Notes: generated by a model not told the origin, from the letters alone. Positions 55,517-64,000 are shown, numbered from the stretch's first letter. The stretch: DNA of 64,000 bases from Vibrio tarriae (GCF_002216685.1 NZ_CP022353.1:558001-622000); one strand, 5' to 3'. Numbers and translations are program-made.

Positions 55517-55522
55517 ATTATA
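55517..55522 (-). promoter_or_regulatory. Candidate -10 box of fur
   Basis: Read on the minus strand this is a perfect TATAAT (context ACCTATAATGC), with a weak -35 about 17 nt further upstream. Transcription from about 55510 would give a 165-nt fur leader made mostly of the ERIC-like repeat. Confidence 0.45.
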
Positions 55523-55711
55523 GGTGAGTCACCGCGAACAATAAACCACGAACTTCAAGAGGTTAATGGGAAACCTGCAAAGTCGAGGTAAATCACTGAA
55601 CAAAGTGCTCTTACCAGTTACAATAATTTAACAACGATAGCATCATTATTAGGCAGCAACCATGATGCATTGATTACTGCTGCCTTACACGAAGTCTAGG
55701 GCACTCAGGGT

Positions 55712-56212
55712 ATGAATAAAACACTCTCTAAGCTTTATCAACCGAATATTGTGAAGTGGGCACTAAACTCTTGGCCTCCATTTTGGGGCGCTGGGATCCA
55801 TATCGAATCGATCAGTGCGGATTTTCGCGAAGTTCGCATCCGCTTGAAATTGCGCTGGTGGAATAAAAACGCCAACCGGACTCAATACGGCGGCAGCATT
55901 TTCTCACTGACGGATCCCGTTTATGCCTTGATGCTGATGGGCATATTGGGGCAGCGTTATTACGTATGGGACAAAGAAGCGAGCATTAACTTCATTAAAC
56001 CGGGTGATACGGATCTCTTCGCCGAATTTCGTATCACCCAAGAGATGTTGGATTGGATCTTAGCGTCCACAGCGGAAGGCGATAAATGCTTCCCTGAATT
56101 TATTGTGCACGTCAAAAACGCTCGTGGCGAAGTGGTTTCGGAGGTGCAGCGCAAGCTTTATGTGCGTAAAAAACCGCAATACCGCGAAAGTGTCAGCGAG
56201 TGTATTGAGTAA
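55712..56212 (+). CDS. DUF4442 hotdog-fold (thioesterase-like) protein
   Basis: A 166-residue protein matching DUF4442, a branch of the hotdog thioesterase superfamily. The segment RTQYGGSIFSLTDPVYALMLM (about 52-72, described by its landmark YGGSIFSLTD) corresponds to the central helix, and the following strands alternate regularly. The usual catalytic acid of acyl-CoA thioesterases cannot be assigned with confidence. Function unknown; its stop is 3 bp from the convergent LysR gene. Confidence 0.75.
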   Translation: MNKTLSKLYQPNIVKWALNSWPPFWGAGIHIESISADFREVRIRLKLRWWNKNANRTQYGGSIFSLTDPVYALMLMGILGQRYYVWDKEASINFIKPGDTDLFAEFRITQEMLDWILASTAEGDKCFPEFIVHVKNARGEVVSEVQRKLYVRKKPQYRESVSECIE

Positions 56213-56215
56213 CCG

Positions 56216-57094
56216 TCATCGGTTTTGGCGTCGGCACAACGCAATCCAAGCTTCGGCTGTTTTTGAAACATAACGTTCGCGATGCCAAACCACGCCCAAA
56301 CGCCAGTCTATAGCCGGTGTGATGGGGTAGATTAATACGCCATCCCCTTGAATCCTTTGACAAAGCGGAGCTGGAAGAAAGCACACGCCAACCCCGCTTT
56401 TGACTAATGCCACCAAAAAATCCCACTGACTGCTGCGCGCGGCGACTTGTGGTGTATAGCCCGCCGCTTGGCAGCAGGTATGAATGTGGTCACTTAGAGT
56501 AAATTCATGGGTAAACAGATAGAAAGGCTCTTGGCTGATCTGCGCCCAAGTGAGTGTGGTGAGTGCTCGCCAGCGAGGAATATCGGGGACTACGGCAAAA
56601 ATAGGGTAGTGATCGAGGGCAACCGTATTGAGATCGGGATGCTGATTAGGGGAAAGCATGGTCACCGCCACATCAATATCACCGTCTAATATCGCTTGTT
56701 CTATCTTACGTCCGCCATACTCCACCACCGTTAATTCGACGTTAGGGTACGTCTGACGATATTGACGAAATAACCGTGCGTAAACATGCCCTACCATGGG
56801 CGGGATGCCTAAACGCAAATGGCCGCGCTGCAGTTGGTTTAAATCCGTGAGTTCTGCTTCCAGTTGCTGCATTTGGGTTAAGATCTGCTGTGCTCTTTGA
56901 TAGACAATCTCTCCAGCTTCAGTCAGCCAGAAGCGTCGTCCTTCACGATGTAGAAGGGGCTGTTCTAACTCCTGCTCCAAATTACGGATCATCTTGCTGA
57001 TGGTTGGCTGAGTCACAAACAGGCGCTCAGAGGCTTTGGTAAAACTCTGCTGGTTAACCAGTTCAACGAAGTAGCGTAGGGCGCGGATATCCAT
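56216..57094 (-). CDS. LysR-family transcriptional regulator (CidR-like)
   Basis: A 292-residue LysR regulator: N-terminal HTH (about 1-60, with FTKASERLFVTQPTISKMIRNLE landmarks SFTKAS and TQPTISKMI) and a C-terminal periplasmic-binding-like effector domain (about 88-290). ATG 57094 is chosen, giving MDIRALRYFV; the 10-residue longer version lacks a ribosome binding site. It is divergent from a CidA/LrgA-CidB/LrgB pair by 115 bp, the arrangement of cidR with cidAB in Gram-positives, so it probably controls that pair. Confidence 0.87.
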   Translation of the reverse strand: MDIRALRYFVELVNQQSFTKASERLFVTQPTISKMIRNLEQELEQPLLHREGRRFWLTEAGEIVYQRAQQILTQMQQLEAELTDLNQLQRGHLRLGIPPMVGHVYARLFRQYRQTYPNVELTVVEYGGRKIEQAILDGDIDVAVTMLSPNQHPDLNTVALDHYPIFAVVPDIPRWRALTTLTWAQISQEPFYLFTHEFTLSDHIHTCCQAAGYTPQVAARSSQWDFLVALVKSGVGVCFLPAPLCQRIQGDGVLIYPITPAIDWRLGVVWHRERYVSKTAEAWIALCRRQNR

Positions 57095-57209
57095 CAAAAG
57101 TCTCTTTGTATGCCTAAATGGCATGAATTAAATAAATTTAAGTCATTTTATGCTGGTAATCGCCCGGAATACAATGAGACCCAGTTCCCATTTTATCTAG
57201 GCAACCTTA

Positions 57210-57650
57210 ATGCAAAACGTTACGCGTACTTTTCAGTTCAAGCATAGCCTACTGATTGTCGTTCAAGTGGCGGCACTTTCACTGATTTGGTTTTTCTCCG
57301 ATTGGTTGGTCAATCAGTTTCACCTGCCGTTACCCGCCAATTTAACGGGAATGCTGATTTTGTTGTTACTGGTCATGCTCAAAGTGGTAAATGTCGAGTG
57401 GTTTCGGCGCGGGGCGAGCTGGTTGCTGGCTGAAATGTTGCTGTTTTTTGTTCCGGCTGTCGTGGCGGTGGTGAATTACCAAGACTTAATGCGCCAAGAG
57501 GGGATTAAAATTGCTGTGGTTTTAGTGGCCAGCACCATCTTAGTGATCGCATCGACGGCTTGGGTCGTCGATAAAATGCATCGAGTTGAGCTGGTTTTAG
57601 CGAGACGTAAACGTCGCCAGATAGCGCTGGCGCGCAGTGTGGAGAAGTAG
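57210..57650 (+). CDS. CidA/LrgA family holin-like protein
   Basis: A 146-residue inner-membrane protein with four hydrophobic helices (about 14-34, 41-60, 70-92, 97-118) and a basic C-terminal tail. The LPLPANLTGMLILLLL motif (about 40-55) is the family signature. CidA/LrgA proteins are holin- or antiholin-like and, with their LrgB/CidB partner, have also been linked to export of small metabolites such as pyruvate. It precedes the LrgB-like gene by 5 bp. Confidence 0.88.
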   Translation: MQNVTRTFQFKHSLLIVVQVAALSLIWFFSDWLVNQFHLPLPANLTGMLILLLLVMLKVVNVEWFRRGASWLLAEMLLFFVPAVVAVVNYQDLMRQEGIKIAVVLVASTILVIASTAWVVDKMHRVELVLARRKRRQIALARSVEK

Positions 57651-57655
57651 AACAT

Positions 57656-58345
57656 ATGTCGACTTCATTACTCAGCCTTTTCTGTTTTCTGCTCACGTTA
57701 CTGTTTTACTATGCGAGTAAATTTCTTTATCGACGTAAACGCAGTTTGTTGCTGATGCCGCTGTTACTCGCGCCATTGCTGCTCGTCATCGTGGTGATGA
57801 TGTTTCATATCCCTTATCAAGCTTACATGGCTGATGCCCATTGGCTATTGTGGTTACTTGGTCCTGCAACCGTCGCTTTTGCCGTTCCGGTTTACGATAA
57901 CCGGGCGTTATTGCGTCAGCACTGGTTATCCTTATCCGTTGGTGTCGTGGTATCGGTGCTGGTGGCTATTTCAAGTACGGTGTTGTTGGCGCGTTGGCTC
58001 AACCTTCCTGAATTGCTGCAACGCAGCCTTGCCATGCGTTCTATTACCACCCCTTTTGCGGTAGAAGCGACGAAATCGATTGGTGGACAAAGTGATCTGA
58101 CCGCGCTGTTTGTGGTACTGACAGGGGTAATTGGCATGGCCGTTGGTGAGATAATCCTCACCGTGCTTTCTATTCGTTCTCGCTTAGGGAAAGGAGCAAG
58201 TTTAGGGGCTTCAGCTCATGGTGCCGGCACGGCTAAAGCCTATCAAATCGGTAATTCAGAGGGCGTGGTGTCCAGCGTAGTGATGATGTTGGCGGGCATG
58301 GTAACTGTGGTGATGGCTCCTTGGATTGGGCGCTGGTTTTGGTGA
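57656..58345 (+). CDS. LrgB/CidB family membrane protein
   Basis: A 229-residue polytopic inner-membrane protein. The family motifs LGPATVAFAVPVYDN (about 62-76) and TTPFAVEATKSIGGQSDLTA (about 130-149), and the GASAHGAGTAKAYQIG loop (about 184-199) are intact. It pairs with the CidA/LrgA-like protein encoded 5 bp upstream. Length equals E. coli YohK (231). A strong bidirectional terminator follows. Confidence 0.92.
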   Translation: MSTSLLSLFCFLLTLLFYYASKFLYRRKRSLLLMPLLLAPLLLVIVVMMFHIPYQAYMADAHWLLWLLGPATVAFAVPVYDNRALLRQHWLSLSVGVVVSVLVAISSTVLLARWLNLPELLQRSLAMRSITTPFAVEATKSIGGQSDLTALFVVLTGVIGMAVGEIILTVLSIRSRLGKGASLGASAHGAGTAKAYQIGNSEGVVSSVVMMLAGMVTVVMAPWIGRWFW

Positions 58346-58371
58346 TAGGCAGAGATTGAAACTCCCCTAAT

Positions 58372-58402
58372 AAAAAATCCCCTGCTGGGCAGGGGATTTT
58401 TT
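58372..58402. terminator. Bidirectional terminator, lrgB-like gene / fldA
   Basis: A perfect 14-bp stem (58372-58385 with 58389-58402) with core TCCCCTGC/GCAGGGGA, loop TGG, and A6/T6 ends serving both strands. Confidence 0.92.
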
Positions 58403-58418
58403 ATTTTGACTCTGCAAA

Positions 58419-58946
58419 TTAGTCTTCAAGTTCAGCGAGACACATCTCTTCATAAACTTGGTTAACCCATTTGGTCACGCGTTGCTCAGTTAGCTCTGGC
58501 TGGCGATCTTCATCGATACACAGACCGACGAAGTGATTTTCATCCACTAGGGCTTTAGAAGCTTCAAATTCGTAACCTTCGGTTGGCCAGTGGCCGACAA
58601 TGGTTGCGCCTTTCGCTTGAATGATGTCACGTACGGTGCCCATCGCATCACAGAAGTACTCTGCGTAATCTTCTTGGTCACCACAACCAAAAATGGCAAC
58701 AAGCTTAGTTGAAAAATCAATGGCTTCTAGCTCAGGGAAAAAGTCGTCCCAGTCGCACTGTGCTTCACCGTAGTACCAAGTCGGGATACCCAGCAACAGC
58801 AGGTCGAAGTTATTGATGTCTTCTTTGCTGCTTTTGGCAATATCTTGTACGTGAACCAGTTTTTTACCGAGTTGTTTTTGAATCATCTTTGCAATAGCTT
58901 CGGTGTTGCCGGTGTCGCTGCCAAAGAAGATACCTACACTTGCCAT
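58419..58946 (-). CDS. fldA: Flavodoxin FldA
   Basis: A 175-residue long-chain flavodoxin that donates electrons to enzymes such as IspG, IspH, BioB and anaerobic activases. The FMN phosphate loop GSDTGNTEAIA (about 9-19), TWYYGEAQCDWDDF (about 56-69, with the isoalloxazine-stacking residues) and FGCGDQEDYAEYFCDA (about 88-103) are typical. Length is E. coli-like (176). Upstream lies the DUF2788 gene, 48 bp away, and then ybfF, as in other vibrios. Confidence 0.96.
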   Translation of the reverse strand: MASVGIFFGSDTGNTEAIAKMIQKQLGKKLVHVQDIAKSSKEDINNFDLLLLGIPTWYYGEAQCDWDDFFPELEAIDFSTKLVAIFGCGDQEDYAEYFCDAMGTVRDIIQAKGATIVGHWPTEGYEFEASKALVDENHFVGLCIDEDRQPELTEQRVTKWVNQVYEEMCLAELED

Positions 58947-58994
58947 AGAATCATTACCTTTAGAATGTTAAAGAGTCGCGAAGCCTTGCGGAGC

Positions 58995-59216
58995 TTAACC
59001 TAGTCCACTGCCTTCCCAAGTCAATTGAATTATGCCTTTGGCGACAAAGCCTGCGCACCCTAAAAAGAGAACCAACCACACAATACGACGCCCGAAAGGG
59101 GGAACATTACCTTGTTTCAATACATCTTTAATGGCCATGCCGATCAAGAAGAAGATTGAGGCAAACAGCAGATCGAGTCCTACAGACTCCAACATGTTCA
59201 TGTAGTCGTAAAGCAT
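58995..59216 (-). CDS. DUF2788 small membrane protein
   Basis: A 73-residue protein with two hydrophobic helices (about 13-31 and 43-65) separated by a short polar loop. It matches DUF2788, a family of small gammaproteobacterial membrane proteins of unknown role. AAGGAATAT precedes the ATG. It lies between ybfF and fldA on the same strand and may be co-transcribed. Confidence 0.78.
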   Translation of the reverse strand: MLYDYMNMLESVGLDLLFASIFFLIGMAIKDVLKQGNVPPFGRRIVWLVLFLGCAGFVAKGIIQLTWEGSGLG

Positions 59217-59311
59217 GATATTCCTTTATGCCAAATTGCTTGCGCGCACTATACCACTGTTATCTGACAAAGTTAATGCGCGTAGTGTTTCTCAATTCAC
59301 ACTTGATTGCC

Positions 59312-60085
59312 TTAAACAGGCACATCAATAAATTTACGGATTGCACGTAAAACTTCAGCGGGTTTTTCCGCGTGCAGCCAGTGTCCCGTGTTTGCGATCA
59401 CATGAGCTTTGGCTTGGCTAAACTGGGCTTGCACCATGGGCTGATGTTGTGTGGTCAGATAATCCGAATCTGCCCCTTTAATAAATAAGGTTGGAATCCG
59501 GCATTTGGCGATAATATCCCAGCCTAAAATCTCTGCATAATGTGCTTTGAGTGCCGCAACATTGAAGCGCCATGTCATCACGTTCTGTTCCGACATTAAA
59601 GATTTGCCGAGAAATTGTCTAACACCTTCTTGCTCAATATGTTGCGCTAAAATTGCCATCACTTCACTGCGTGAGGTGGGCTTTTGCGCTAACACCGCTT
59701 CGAGTCCAGCAAAGACATTGTCGTGACGCCGTTGGTTATACGCGACAGGTGACATGTCCAGCACCACTAATTGACGGATTTTTTCTGCGGCAATATCGGC
59801 TAATTTCATGGCCACTTTACCCCCCATCGAGTGACCGATCACCACTACCGAAGTGAGGTTGAGGTGTTCAAGCAACTGGTTTACGTCTTGTGCCATCAAC
59901 GCGTAATTGTGCTCATCACGGTGGAAGGATAGCCCGTGGTTACGCAGATCCAAGCTCAGTACTTGGTGATCGTTTTTCAGATCGCGCGCAAGCAAGCCAA
60001 GATTATCCAAGCTACCAAATAAGCCATGGATCAAAACAACGGTCTCACCGCTGCCTTCAAGTTTGTAGTTAAGAAGTGCTGACAT
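59312..60085 (-). CDS. ybfF: Alpha/beta hydrolase YbfF
   Basis: A 257-residue esterase of the alpha/beta hydrolase fold, like E. coli YbfF, which hydrolyses acyl-CoA and other esters in vitro. The oxyanion region LIHGLFGSLDNLG (about 18-30), the nucleophile serine in GHSMGG (about 84-89), and the catalytic histidine in NTGHWLHAEKP (about 235-245) are visible. It is divergent from seqA, the same ybfF/seqA arrangement as E. coli. Confidence 0.9.
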   Translation of the reverse strand: MSALLNYKLEGSGETVVLIHGLFGSLDNLGLLARDLKNDHQVLSLDLRNHGLSFHRDEHNYALMAQDVNQLLEHLNLTSVVVIGHSMGGKVAMKLADIAAEKIRQLVVLDMSPVAYNQRRHDNVFAGLEAVLAQKPTSRSEVMAILAQHIEQEGVRQFLGKSLMSEQNVMTWRFNVAALKAHYAEILGWDIIAKCRIPTLFIKGADSDYLTTQHQPMVQAQFSQAKAHVIANTGHWLHAEKPAEVLRAIRKFIDVPV

Positions 60086-60177
60086 TTTATCTTATTAGTG
60101 ATTGGTTTAACGTAGAGTCTCAGTCAAGATCTCGCTATAATCCCCGAAAGTTTAAACATAGAGATTGTGAAAAGCGA

Positions 60178-60711
60178 ATGAAAACAATTGAGGTTGATGA
60201 GGATCTATACCGTTACATTGCGAGTCAGACTTTGCATATTGGTGAAAGTGCCTCCGATATTTTGCGTCGTCTTCTCAATGTAGATGGTGAATTAGCCACT
60301 GCTGCGCCTGCTGCTGAGCCGAAAGGGATAGTTGTAAGCAAAGATGCCGCTTTCGATACCAAAATTGATGGTGTTAAAGCGATGCGTTCACTGCTGATTT
60401 CCGATGAATTTGCCGGGCTAAAAAATGCGATCGATCGCTTCATGCTGATTCTGTCTACTCTTCATCGCATCGACTCTGCGAGCTTTTCTGAAGCGACTAT
60501 GGTCAAAGGTCGCAAGCGCGTTTACTTTGCTGATAACGAACAGACGTTGCTTGCCAGCGGGCAAACAACCAAACCTAAGGCGATCCCAAATACGCCGTTT
60601 TGGGTGATCACCAACAACAACACTAGCCGCAAGCAACAGATGGTTGAACAGGTGATGGTGCGCATGGGCTTCCCAAGCGACATTATTGAGAAAGTTACCC
60701 ATTCCATTTGA
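60178..60711 (+). CDS. seqA: Replication initiation negative modulator SeqA
   Basis: A 177-residue protein that binds hemimethylated GATC and sequesters the replication origin. The N-terminal oligomerisation part (MKTIEVDEDLYRYIASQT) and the C-terminal DNA-binding part with KGRKRVYFADNEQTLLASG (about 122-140) and NTPFWVITNNNTSRKQ are conserved. ATG 60178 is chosen, because upstream codons lack family similarity. Length matches E. coli SeqA (181). pgm follows, as in E. coli. Confidence 0.96.
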   Translation: MKTIEVDEDLYRYIASQTLHIGESASDILRRLLNVDGELATAAPAAEPKGIVVSKDAAFDTKIDGVKAMRSLLISDEFAGLKNAIDRFMLILSTLHRIDSASFSEATMVKGRKRVYFADNEQTLLASGQTTKPKAIPNTPFWVITNNNTSRKQQMVEQVMVRMGFPSDIIEKVTHSI

Positions 60712-60746
60712 TTTTTGCTGATTACAGCCCAAAATTCTGATTCAAG

Positions 60747-60792
60747 CCTCATAATGCGTAGTGCTACACCGCTATTATGAGGTTTTATTTTA
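60747..60792 (+). terminator. Terminator of seqA
   Basis: CCTCATAAT/ATTATGAGG (60747-60755 with 60774-60782) with a partly paired interior, followed by TTTTATTTTA. It sits just ahead of the pgm start region, so pgm may have its own promoter or rely on partial read-through. Confidence 0.7.
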
Positions 60793-60819
60793 TGTGAAAT
60801 TTAAAGAAAGGATGTCACT

Positions 60820-62466
60820 ATGGCTATGCACCCTCGTGCTGGACAAAAGGCGCGACAAGAGGATCTCCATAATATCCCTGCGCTAGTTGCAAATTACTAC
60901 CTACTCCAGCCTGAAGCTGGTAATACGGCGCATAAAGTTGAATTTGGTACATCGGGACACCGAGGTACGGCCGATAAAACCACCTTTAATGAGCATCATA
61001 TTCTTGCGATTGCGCAAGCGGTAGCGGATGTGCGCCATGAGCATGGTGTGACTGGCCCAATCTTTATTGGCAAAGATACTCATGCGCTGTCTGAACCTGC
61101 ATTCAGTAGTGTTCTGGAAGTGTTGATTGCCAATGGCATTGAAGTGATTGTGCAAGAAAACAACGGCTACACTCCCACCCCAGGTATTTCACACGCCATT
61201 TTAAGGTACAACCTGAAGCATACAGATAAAGCGGACGGCATTGTGATTACCCCTTCGCACAACCCGCCACAAGATGGTGGCATCAAATACAACCCACCAC
61301 ACGGTGGTCCTGCAGAAGGTGAGCTAACCCAAGCGATTGAAGATCGTGCCAATGCTTACATCAGTCAGCAGCTTGCTGGTGTAAAACGCATGCCGATTGC
61401 GTTGGCTAAACAATCCGAGTTGCTCAAGCAAGTCGATTTGGTTAAGCCTTACGTTGATGATCTGGTCAATGTGGTTGATATGGCGACGATCCAAAAGGCC
61501 AAGCTCAAAATTGGGGTTGATCCTCTGGGTGGCAGTGGCATTGATTACTGGCGTCAAATTGGCAACGCTTACCAACTCGATTTAACGCTGGTCAGCGAAG
61601 CCATTGATCCAAGCTTCCAATTCATGTCATTAGATAAAGATGGCGTGATCCGTATGGATTGCTCTTCCCCATATGCCATGGCGGGTTTGCTGGCCCTGAA
61701 AGATGAATACGACTTGGCTTTTGGTAACGATCCTGATTATGACCGTCACGGTATTGTGACCCCTAAAGGCTTGATGAATCCGAATCACTTCCTCGCGGTG
61801 TGCATTGATTATCTGTACCGTCATCGTCAAGGTTGGGCGGGCCATGTTGCCGTCGGTAAAACGCTGGTTTCCAGTGCGATGATTGATAAAGTGGTTGCCG
61901 ATCTTGGTCGTGAGCTGTGTGAAGTTCCAGTGGGCTTCAAATGGTTTGTTGATGGACTCTACTCTGGTCGCTTTGGTTTTGGCGGTGAAGAGAGTGCGGG
62001 GGCTTCTTTCCTGCGTCAAGACGGCACTCCTTGGTCTACCGACAAAGACGGGATCATTTTGTGCTTACTGGCAGCGGAAATTACCGCTGTGACCGGCAAA
62101 AATCCGCAACAGTATTATGATGAATTGGCAGCTAAACACGGTGATTCTTATTACAGCCGTATTCAAGCCGTGGCGAATGGTCCACAGAAGAATGTGCTAA
62201 AGAAACTGTCTCCTGAAATGGTGTCGGCTCAAACGCTAGCGGGAGATGCAATTACGGCTCGCTTGACTCATGCTCCGGGTAATGGCGCAGCCATTGGCGG
62301 CCTCAAAGTGACTACGGATTATGGTTGGTTTGCCGCTCGTCCATCTGGCACAGAAGATATCTATAAGATTTATTGTGAGAGCTTCAAAGGGGCTGAGCAC
62401 TTAAAACAAATTGAATCTGAAGCGCAGCAGATCGTAAACCAAGTGTTTAAAGACGCGGGTTTATAA
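60820..62466 (+). CDS. pgm: Phosphoglucomutase (alpha-D-glucose type)
   Basis: A 548-residue enzyme interconverting glucose-1-phosphate and glucose-6-phosphate. The phosphoserine is Ser146 in [11 protein letters not shown], as in E. coli; the metal loop [10 protein letters not shown] (about 303-312), the sugar loop [11 protein letters not shown] (about 388-398) and the phosphate loop [12 protein letters not shown] (about 507-518) are intact. Length matches E. coli Pgm (546). AAAGGATG lies before the ATG. It supports glycogen, LPS and other nucleotide-sugar synthesis. Confidence 0.97.
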   Translation: MAMHPRAGQKARQEDLHNIPALVANYYLLQPEAGNTAHKVEFGTSGHRGTADKTTFNEHHILAIAQAVADVRHEHGVTGPIFIGKDTHALSEPAFSSVLEVLIANGIEVIVQENNGYTPTPGISHAILRYNLKHTDKADGIVITPSHNPPQDGGIKYNPPHGGPAEGELTQAIEDRANAYISQQLAGVKRMPIALAKQSELLKQVDLVKPYVDDLVNVVDMATIQKAKLKIGVDPLGGSGIDYWRQIGNAYQLDLTLVSEAIDPSFQFMSLDKDGVIRMDCSSPYAMAGLLALKDEYDLAFGNDPDYDRHGIVTPKGLMNPNHFLAVCIDYLYRHRQGWAGHVAVGKTLVSSAMIDKVVADLGRELCEVPVGFKWFVDGLYSGRFGFGGEESAGASFLRQDGTPWSTDKDGIILCLLAAEITAVTGKNPQQYYDELAAKHGDSYYSRIQAVANGPQKNVLKKLSPEMVSAQTLAGDAITARLTHAPGNGAAIGGLKVTTDYGWFAARPSGTEDIYKIYCESFKGAEHLKQIESEAQQIVNQVFKDAGL

Positions 62467-62482
62467 TGTGATGAAATGAATC

Positions 62483-62508
62483 AGGGGCGATGAAATCGCC
62501 CCTTTTTT
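62483..62508 (+). terminator. Terminator of pgm
   Basis: A perfect 9-bp stem AGGGGCGAT/ATCGCCCCT (62483-62491 with 62495-62503), loop GAA, and T6 tail. Convergent with the DUF1853 gene. Confidence 0.9.
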
Positions 62509-62515
62509 ATGTCTC

Positions 62516-63265
62516 TTAACGCTGTGGCCACTGGTTTGGCACAATAAACCAGAATTTCCCAGATTCAGATTGGCAATGCACAAACCCATCTGCGTGTTCT
62601 GTATAGGGTTCAGAGTCTGCTTTCCGTCCCGTCAACCAATCTGACTTTTCAAGCTGATATAAAGGTTCATCGATTAAGTGCTGCTCACTCTGGAAACACC
62701 AATAGCCTTGAATCTGGCTAGTATTGAGCGGGTAGCCAAGGCAATCGGTCGGGATTGGCTCATCAGAAAATGGATTGGTATAAAGACGACCCTGCATTAA
62801 TAAATGTTGTGATGCACCAGCCCAGAGTGGATGTTGTTCAATAAAAAGCGGATGTTGTGATAGCGGCAGTTGGTGGTTGAGCATATGGTCAAGTTTGATA
62901 TCCAAACGATCTTCGGCATTAGGGCCGTACCAATATCCTTGGTGGAGCAGATAAAATTTGACTGCCACTTCCCAATGTTCATAGTGTTCAGTTTTACGGT
63001 TTTTAGCTAAAAAATCCAATGAACCGACGGTTTTCCCTTCATTAACGAGCTGAATTTCTTCTGAAACCGCATTGTAAAATGGCGTTTCGGTGAATAATTG
63101 AGCACAAAGATGTTGATAGAGAAAGCCTAATCGTGGATTGCCCTGATAGTCTGGCCACTGCTCTCGAGTTGTTTTGCTAAATGGCGCTTTGCTGACCAAA
63201 GGCGCTTTGGCTTGAAATAGGGCAGGGGTGCGAATCACCCAATCCATTAAGTGTTTTAACTCCAT
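62516..63265 (-). CDS. DUF1853 family protein
   Basis: A 249-residue soluble protein matching DUF1853. The segment GNPRLGFLYQHLCAQLF (about 42-58), the LVNEGKTVGSLDFL motif and HWEVAVKFYL resemble a restriction-endonuclease-like core (G-x-LDFL ... E-x-AVK), the pattern of the PD-(D/E)XK superfamily, though nuclease activity is not shown. ATG 63265 with GGTGGTGAT upstream is chosen; an ATG eight codons earlier has no binding site. Function unknown. Divergent from the Nif3-like gene. Confidence 0.78.
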   Translation of the reverse strand: MELKHLMDWVIRTPALFQAKAPLVSKAPFSKTTREQWPDYQGNPRLGFLYQHLCAQLFTETPFYNAVSEEIQLVNEGKTVGSLDFLAKNRKTEHYEHWEVAVKFYLLHQGYWYGPNAEDRLDIKLDHMLNHQLPLSQHPLFIEQHPLWAGASQHLLMQGRLYTNPFSDEPIPTDCLGYPLNTSQIQGYWCFQSEQHLIDEPLYQLEKSDWLTGRKADSEPYTEHADGFVHCQSESGKFWFIVPNQWPQR

Positions 63266-63353
63266 CTGATCACCACCATTTTTTGACATATTTCGACATT
63301 CTAGCCTGAAATTGTTATAACCACGCCACCTCTGTTGCTCAATGGATTACAAG

Positions 63354-64000
63354 ATGAACAATTTACAGCTAGAAGCGTTGCTAAATGAGACATTGTCCCC
63401 ACAGTTAATTAAAGATTATTGTCCTAATGGTTTACAAGTCGAAGGCAAAGCGGAGGTCAAACGAATTGTCACCGGTGTGACCGCGAGTTTAGCGCTGATT
63501 GACGCTGCGATTGAGCTCAAAGCCGATGCATTATTGGTGCATCACGGTTATTTTTGGAAAAATGAACCCGAGGCCATTCGAGGTATGAAAGGTCGCCGGA
63601 TACGTACGCTTATCCAAAATGATCTTAATCTGTATGCCTACCATCTGCCTTTGGATATTCATCCACAGTTGGGCAACAATGCTCAGCTTGCGCAGCGACT
63701 CGGGATTTGCGTTGATGGTGGGTTGGAAGGGCATCCTCAATCAGTTGCGATGTTTGGGCACTTTTTACAACCGTTAACCGGAGAAGAATTAGCTCATCGG
63801 ATTGGCCAAGTCCTGAATCGTACACCTTTGCATATTGCTCCCGATCAAGCCGATAAGCTGATTGAAACTGTCGGTTGGTGTACGGGTGGTGGGCAAGACT
63901 ATATTGAACTCGCGGCTAGCCGAGGTTTAGATGCCTTTATTTCTGGAGAAATCTCGGAGCGGACAACCTATACGGCACGCGAACAGTCGATCCATTACTT
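63354..64000 (+). CDS. Nif3-like dinuclear metal protein YbgI (5' part, cut by window end)
   Basis: The first 215 codons of a Nif3/YbgI (DUF34) protein, open to the last base of the window; E. coli YbgI has 247 residues. The family motifs CPNGLQVEG (about 22-30), metal-binding ADALLVHHGYFWKNE (about 57-71), HLPLDIHPQLGNN (about 96-108) and WCTGGGQDYI (about 177-186) are all present. Start ATG 63354 aligns with E. coli YbgI; another in-frame ATG lies 12 nt upstream. YbgI is a toroidal metal-binding protein proposed as a GTP cyclohydrolase-like or repair enzyme; its function is unsettled. Confidence 0.9.
   Translation, partial: MNNLQLEALLNETLSPQLIKDYCPNGLQVEGKAEVKRIVTGVTASLALIDAAIELKADALLVHHGYFWKNEPEAIRGMKGRRIRTLIQNDLNLYAYHLPLDIHPQLGNNAQLAQRLGICVDGGLEGHPQSVAMFGHFLQPLTGEELAHRIGQVLNRTPLHIAPDQADKLIETVGWCTGGGQDYIELAASRGLDAFISGEISERTTYTAREQSIHY

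Overview
The window is a stretch of a Vibrio chromosome, most likely Vibrio cholerae or a very close relative. The main reason is the flagellar block: three tandem flagellin genes in the order flaE-flaD-flaB, then flaG-fliD-flaI-fliS, the regulators flrA-flrB-flrC, and fliEFGHIJ plus fliKLMNOPQR-flhB. The flanking genes keep gammaproteobacterial synteny (bepA-arsC, dapA-bamC, prmB-aroC, epmC-yfcL, mnmC/fabB, pdxB-asd, ybfF/seqA/pgm). Coding density is high. I saw no tRNA, rRNA, CRISPR array, prophage or insertion sequence.

Layout. 1-18.3 kb is housekeeping and envelope: ybaK, uraA (with a PurR-like box), a DUF2066 protein, the leftward bepA-arsC-wrbA-DUF2069 operon, a TusA-like protein followed by perM (frameshifted here), a chemoreceptor, bcp-gcvR facing dapA-bamC, a leftward run of small ArsC-like, dapE, M15 peptidase and DUF2897 genes, several small unknowns and a Dyp-type peroxidase. 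18.4-43.5 kb is the flagellar region. Its regulatory logic is readable in the DNA: sigma-28-type promoters stand before flaE, flaD and flaB, and near-consensus sigma-54 elements (GG and GC 12 nt apart) stand before flrBC, fliE and fliK. This fits a cascade in which FlrA with sigma-54 switches on flrBC and the basal body and export genes, FlrB/FlrC drive later genes, and sigma-28 drives the extra flagellins. 43.5-64 kb returns to housekeeping: smrB, prmB, aroC, a UPF0126 membrane protein, epmC, a YfcL-like protein, an FMN reductase, mnmC, fabB, pdxB-asd, fur, a hotdog-fold protein, a LysR regulator facing a CidA/LrgA-CidB/LrgB pair, fldA, ybfF, seqA, pgm, a DUF1853 protein and the 5' part of a Nif3/YbgI gene cut by the window edge.

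Non-coding structure. Three diverged copies of a 120-128 bp ERIC/IRU-like repeat lie in the same orientation; the third appears to make up most of the fur mRNA leader. Many intrinsic terminators are clear, including a 22-bp perfect palindrome after perM and one placed between dapA and bamC. The flaD and flaB leaders carry hairpins, and the flaD leader has four GGA motifs that could be CsrA sites.

I did not find a convincing undescribed multi-gene system. The best leads are local: the perM frameshift in a T7 run, the ERIC-like fur leader, the flagellin leader structures, the sigma-54 promoter of flrBC inside an inverted repeat, the repeat-bearing insertion in FliD, and candidate operators before uraA and the FMN reductase gene.
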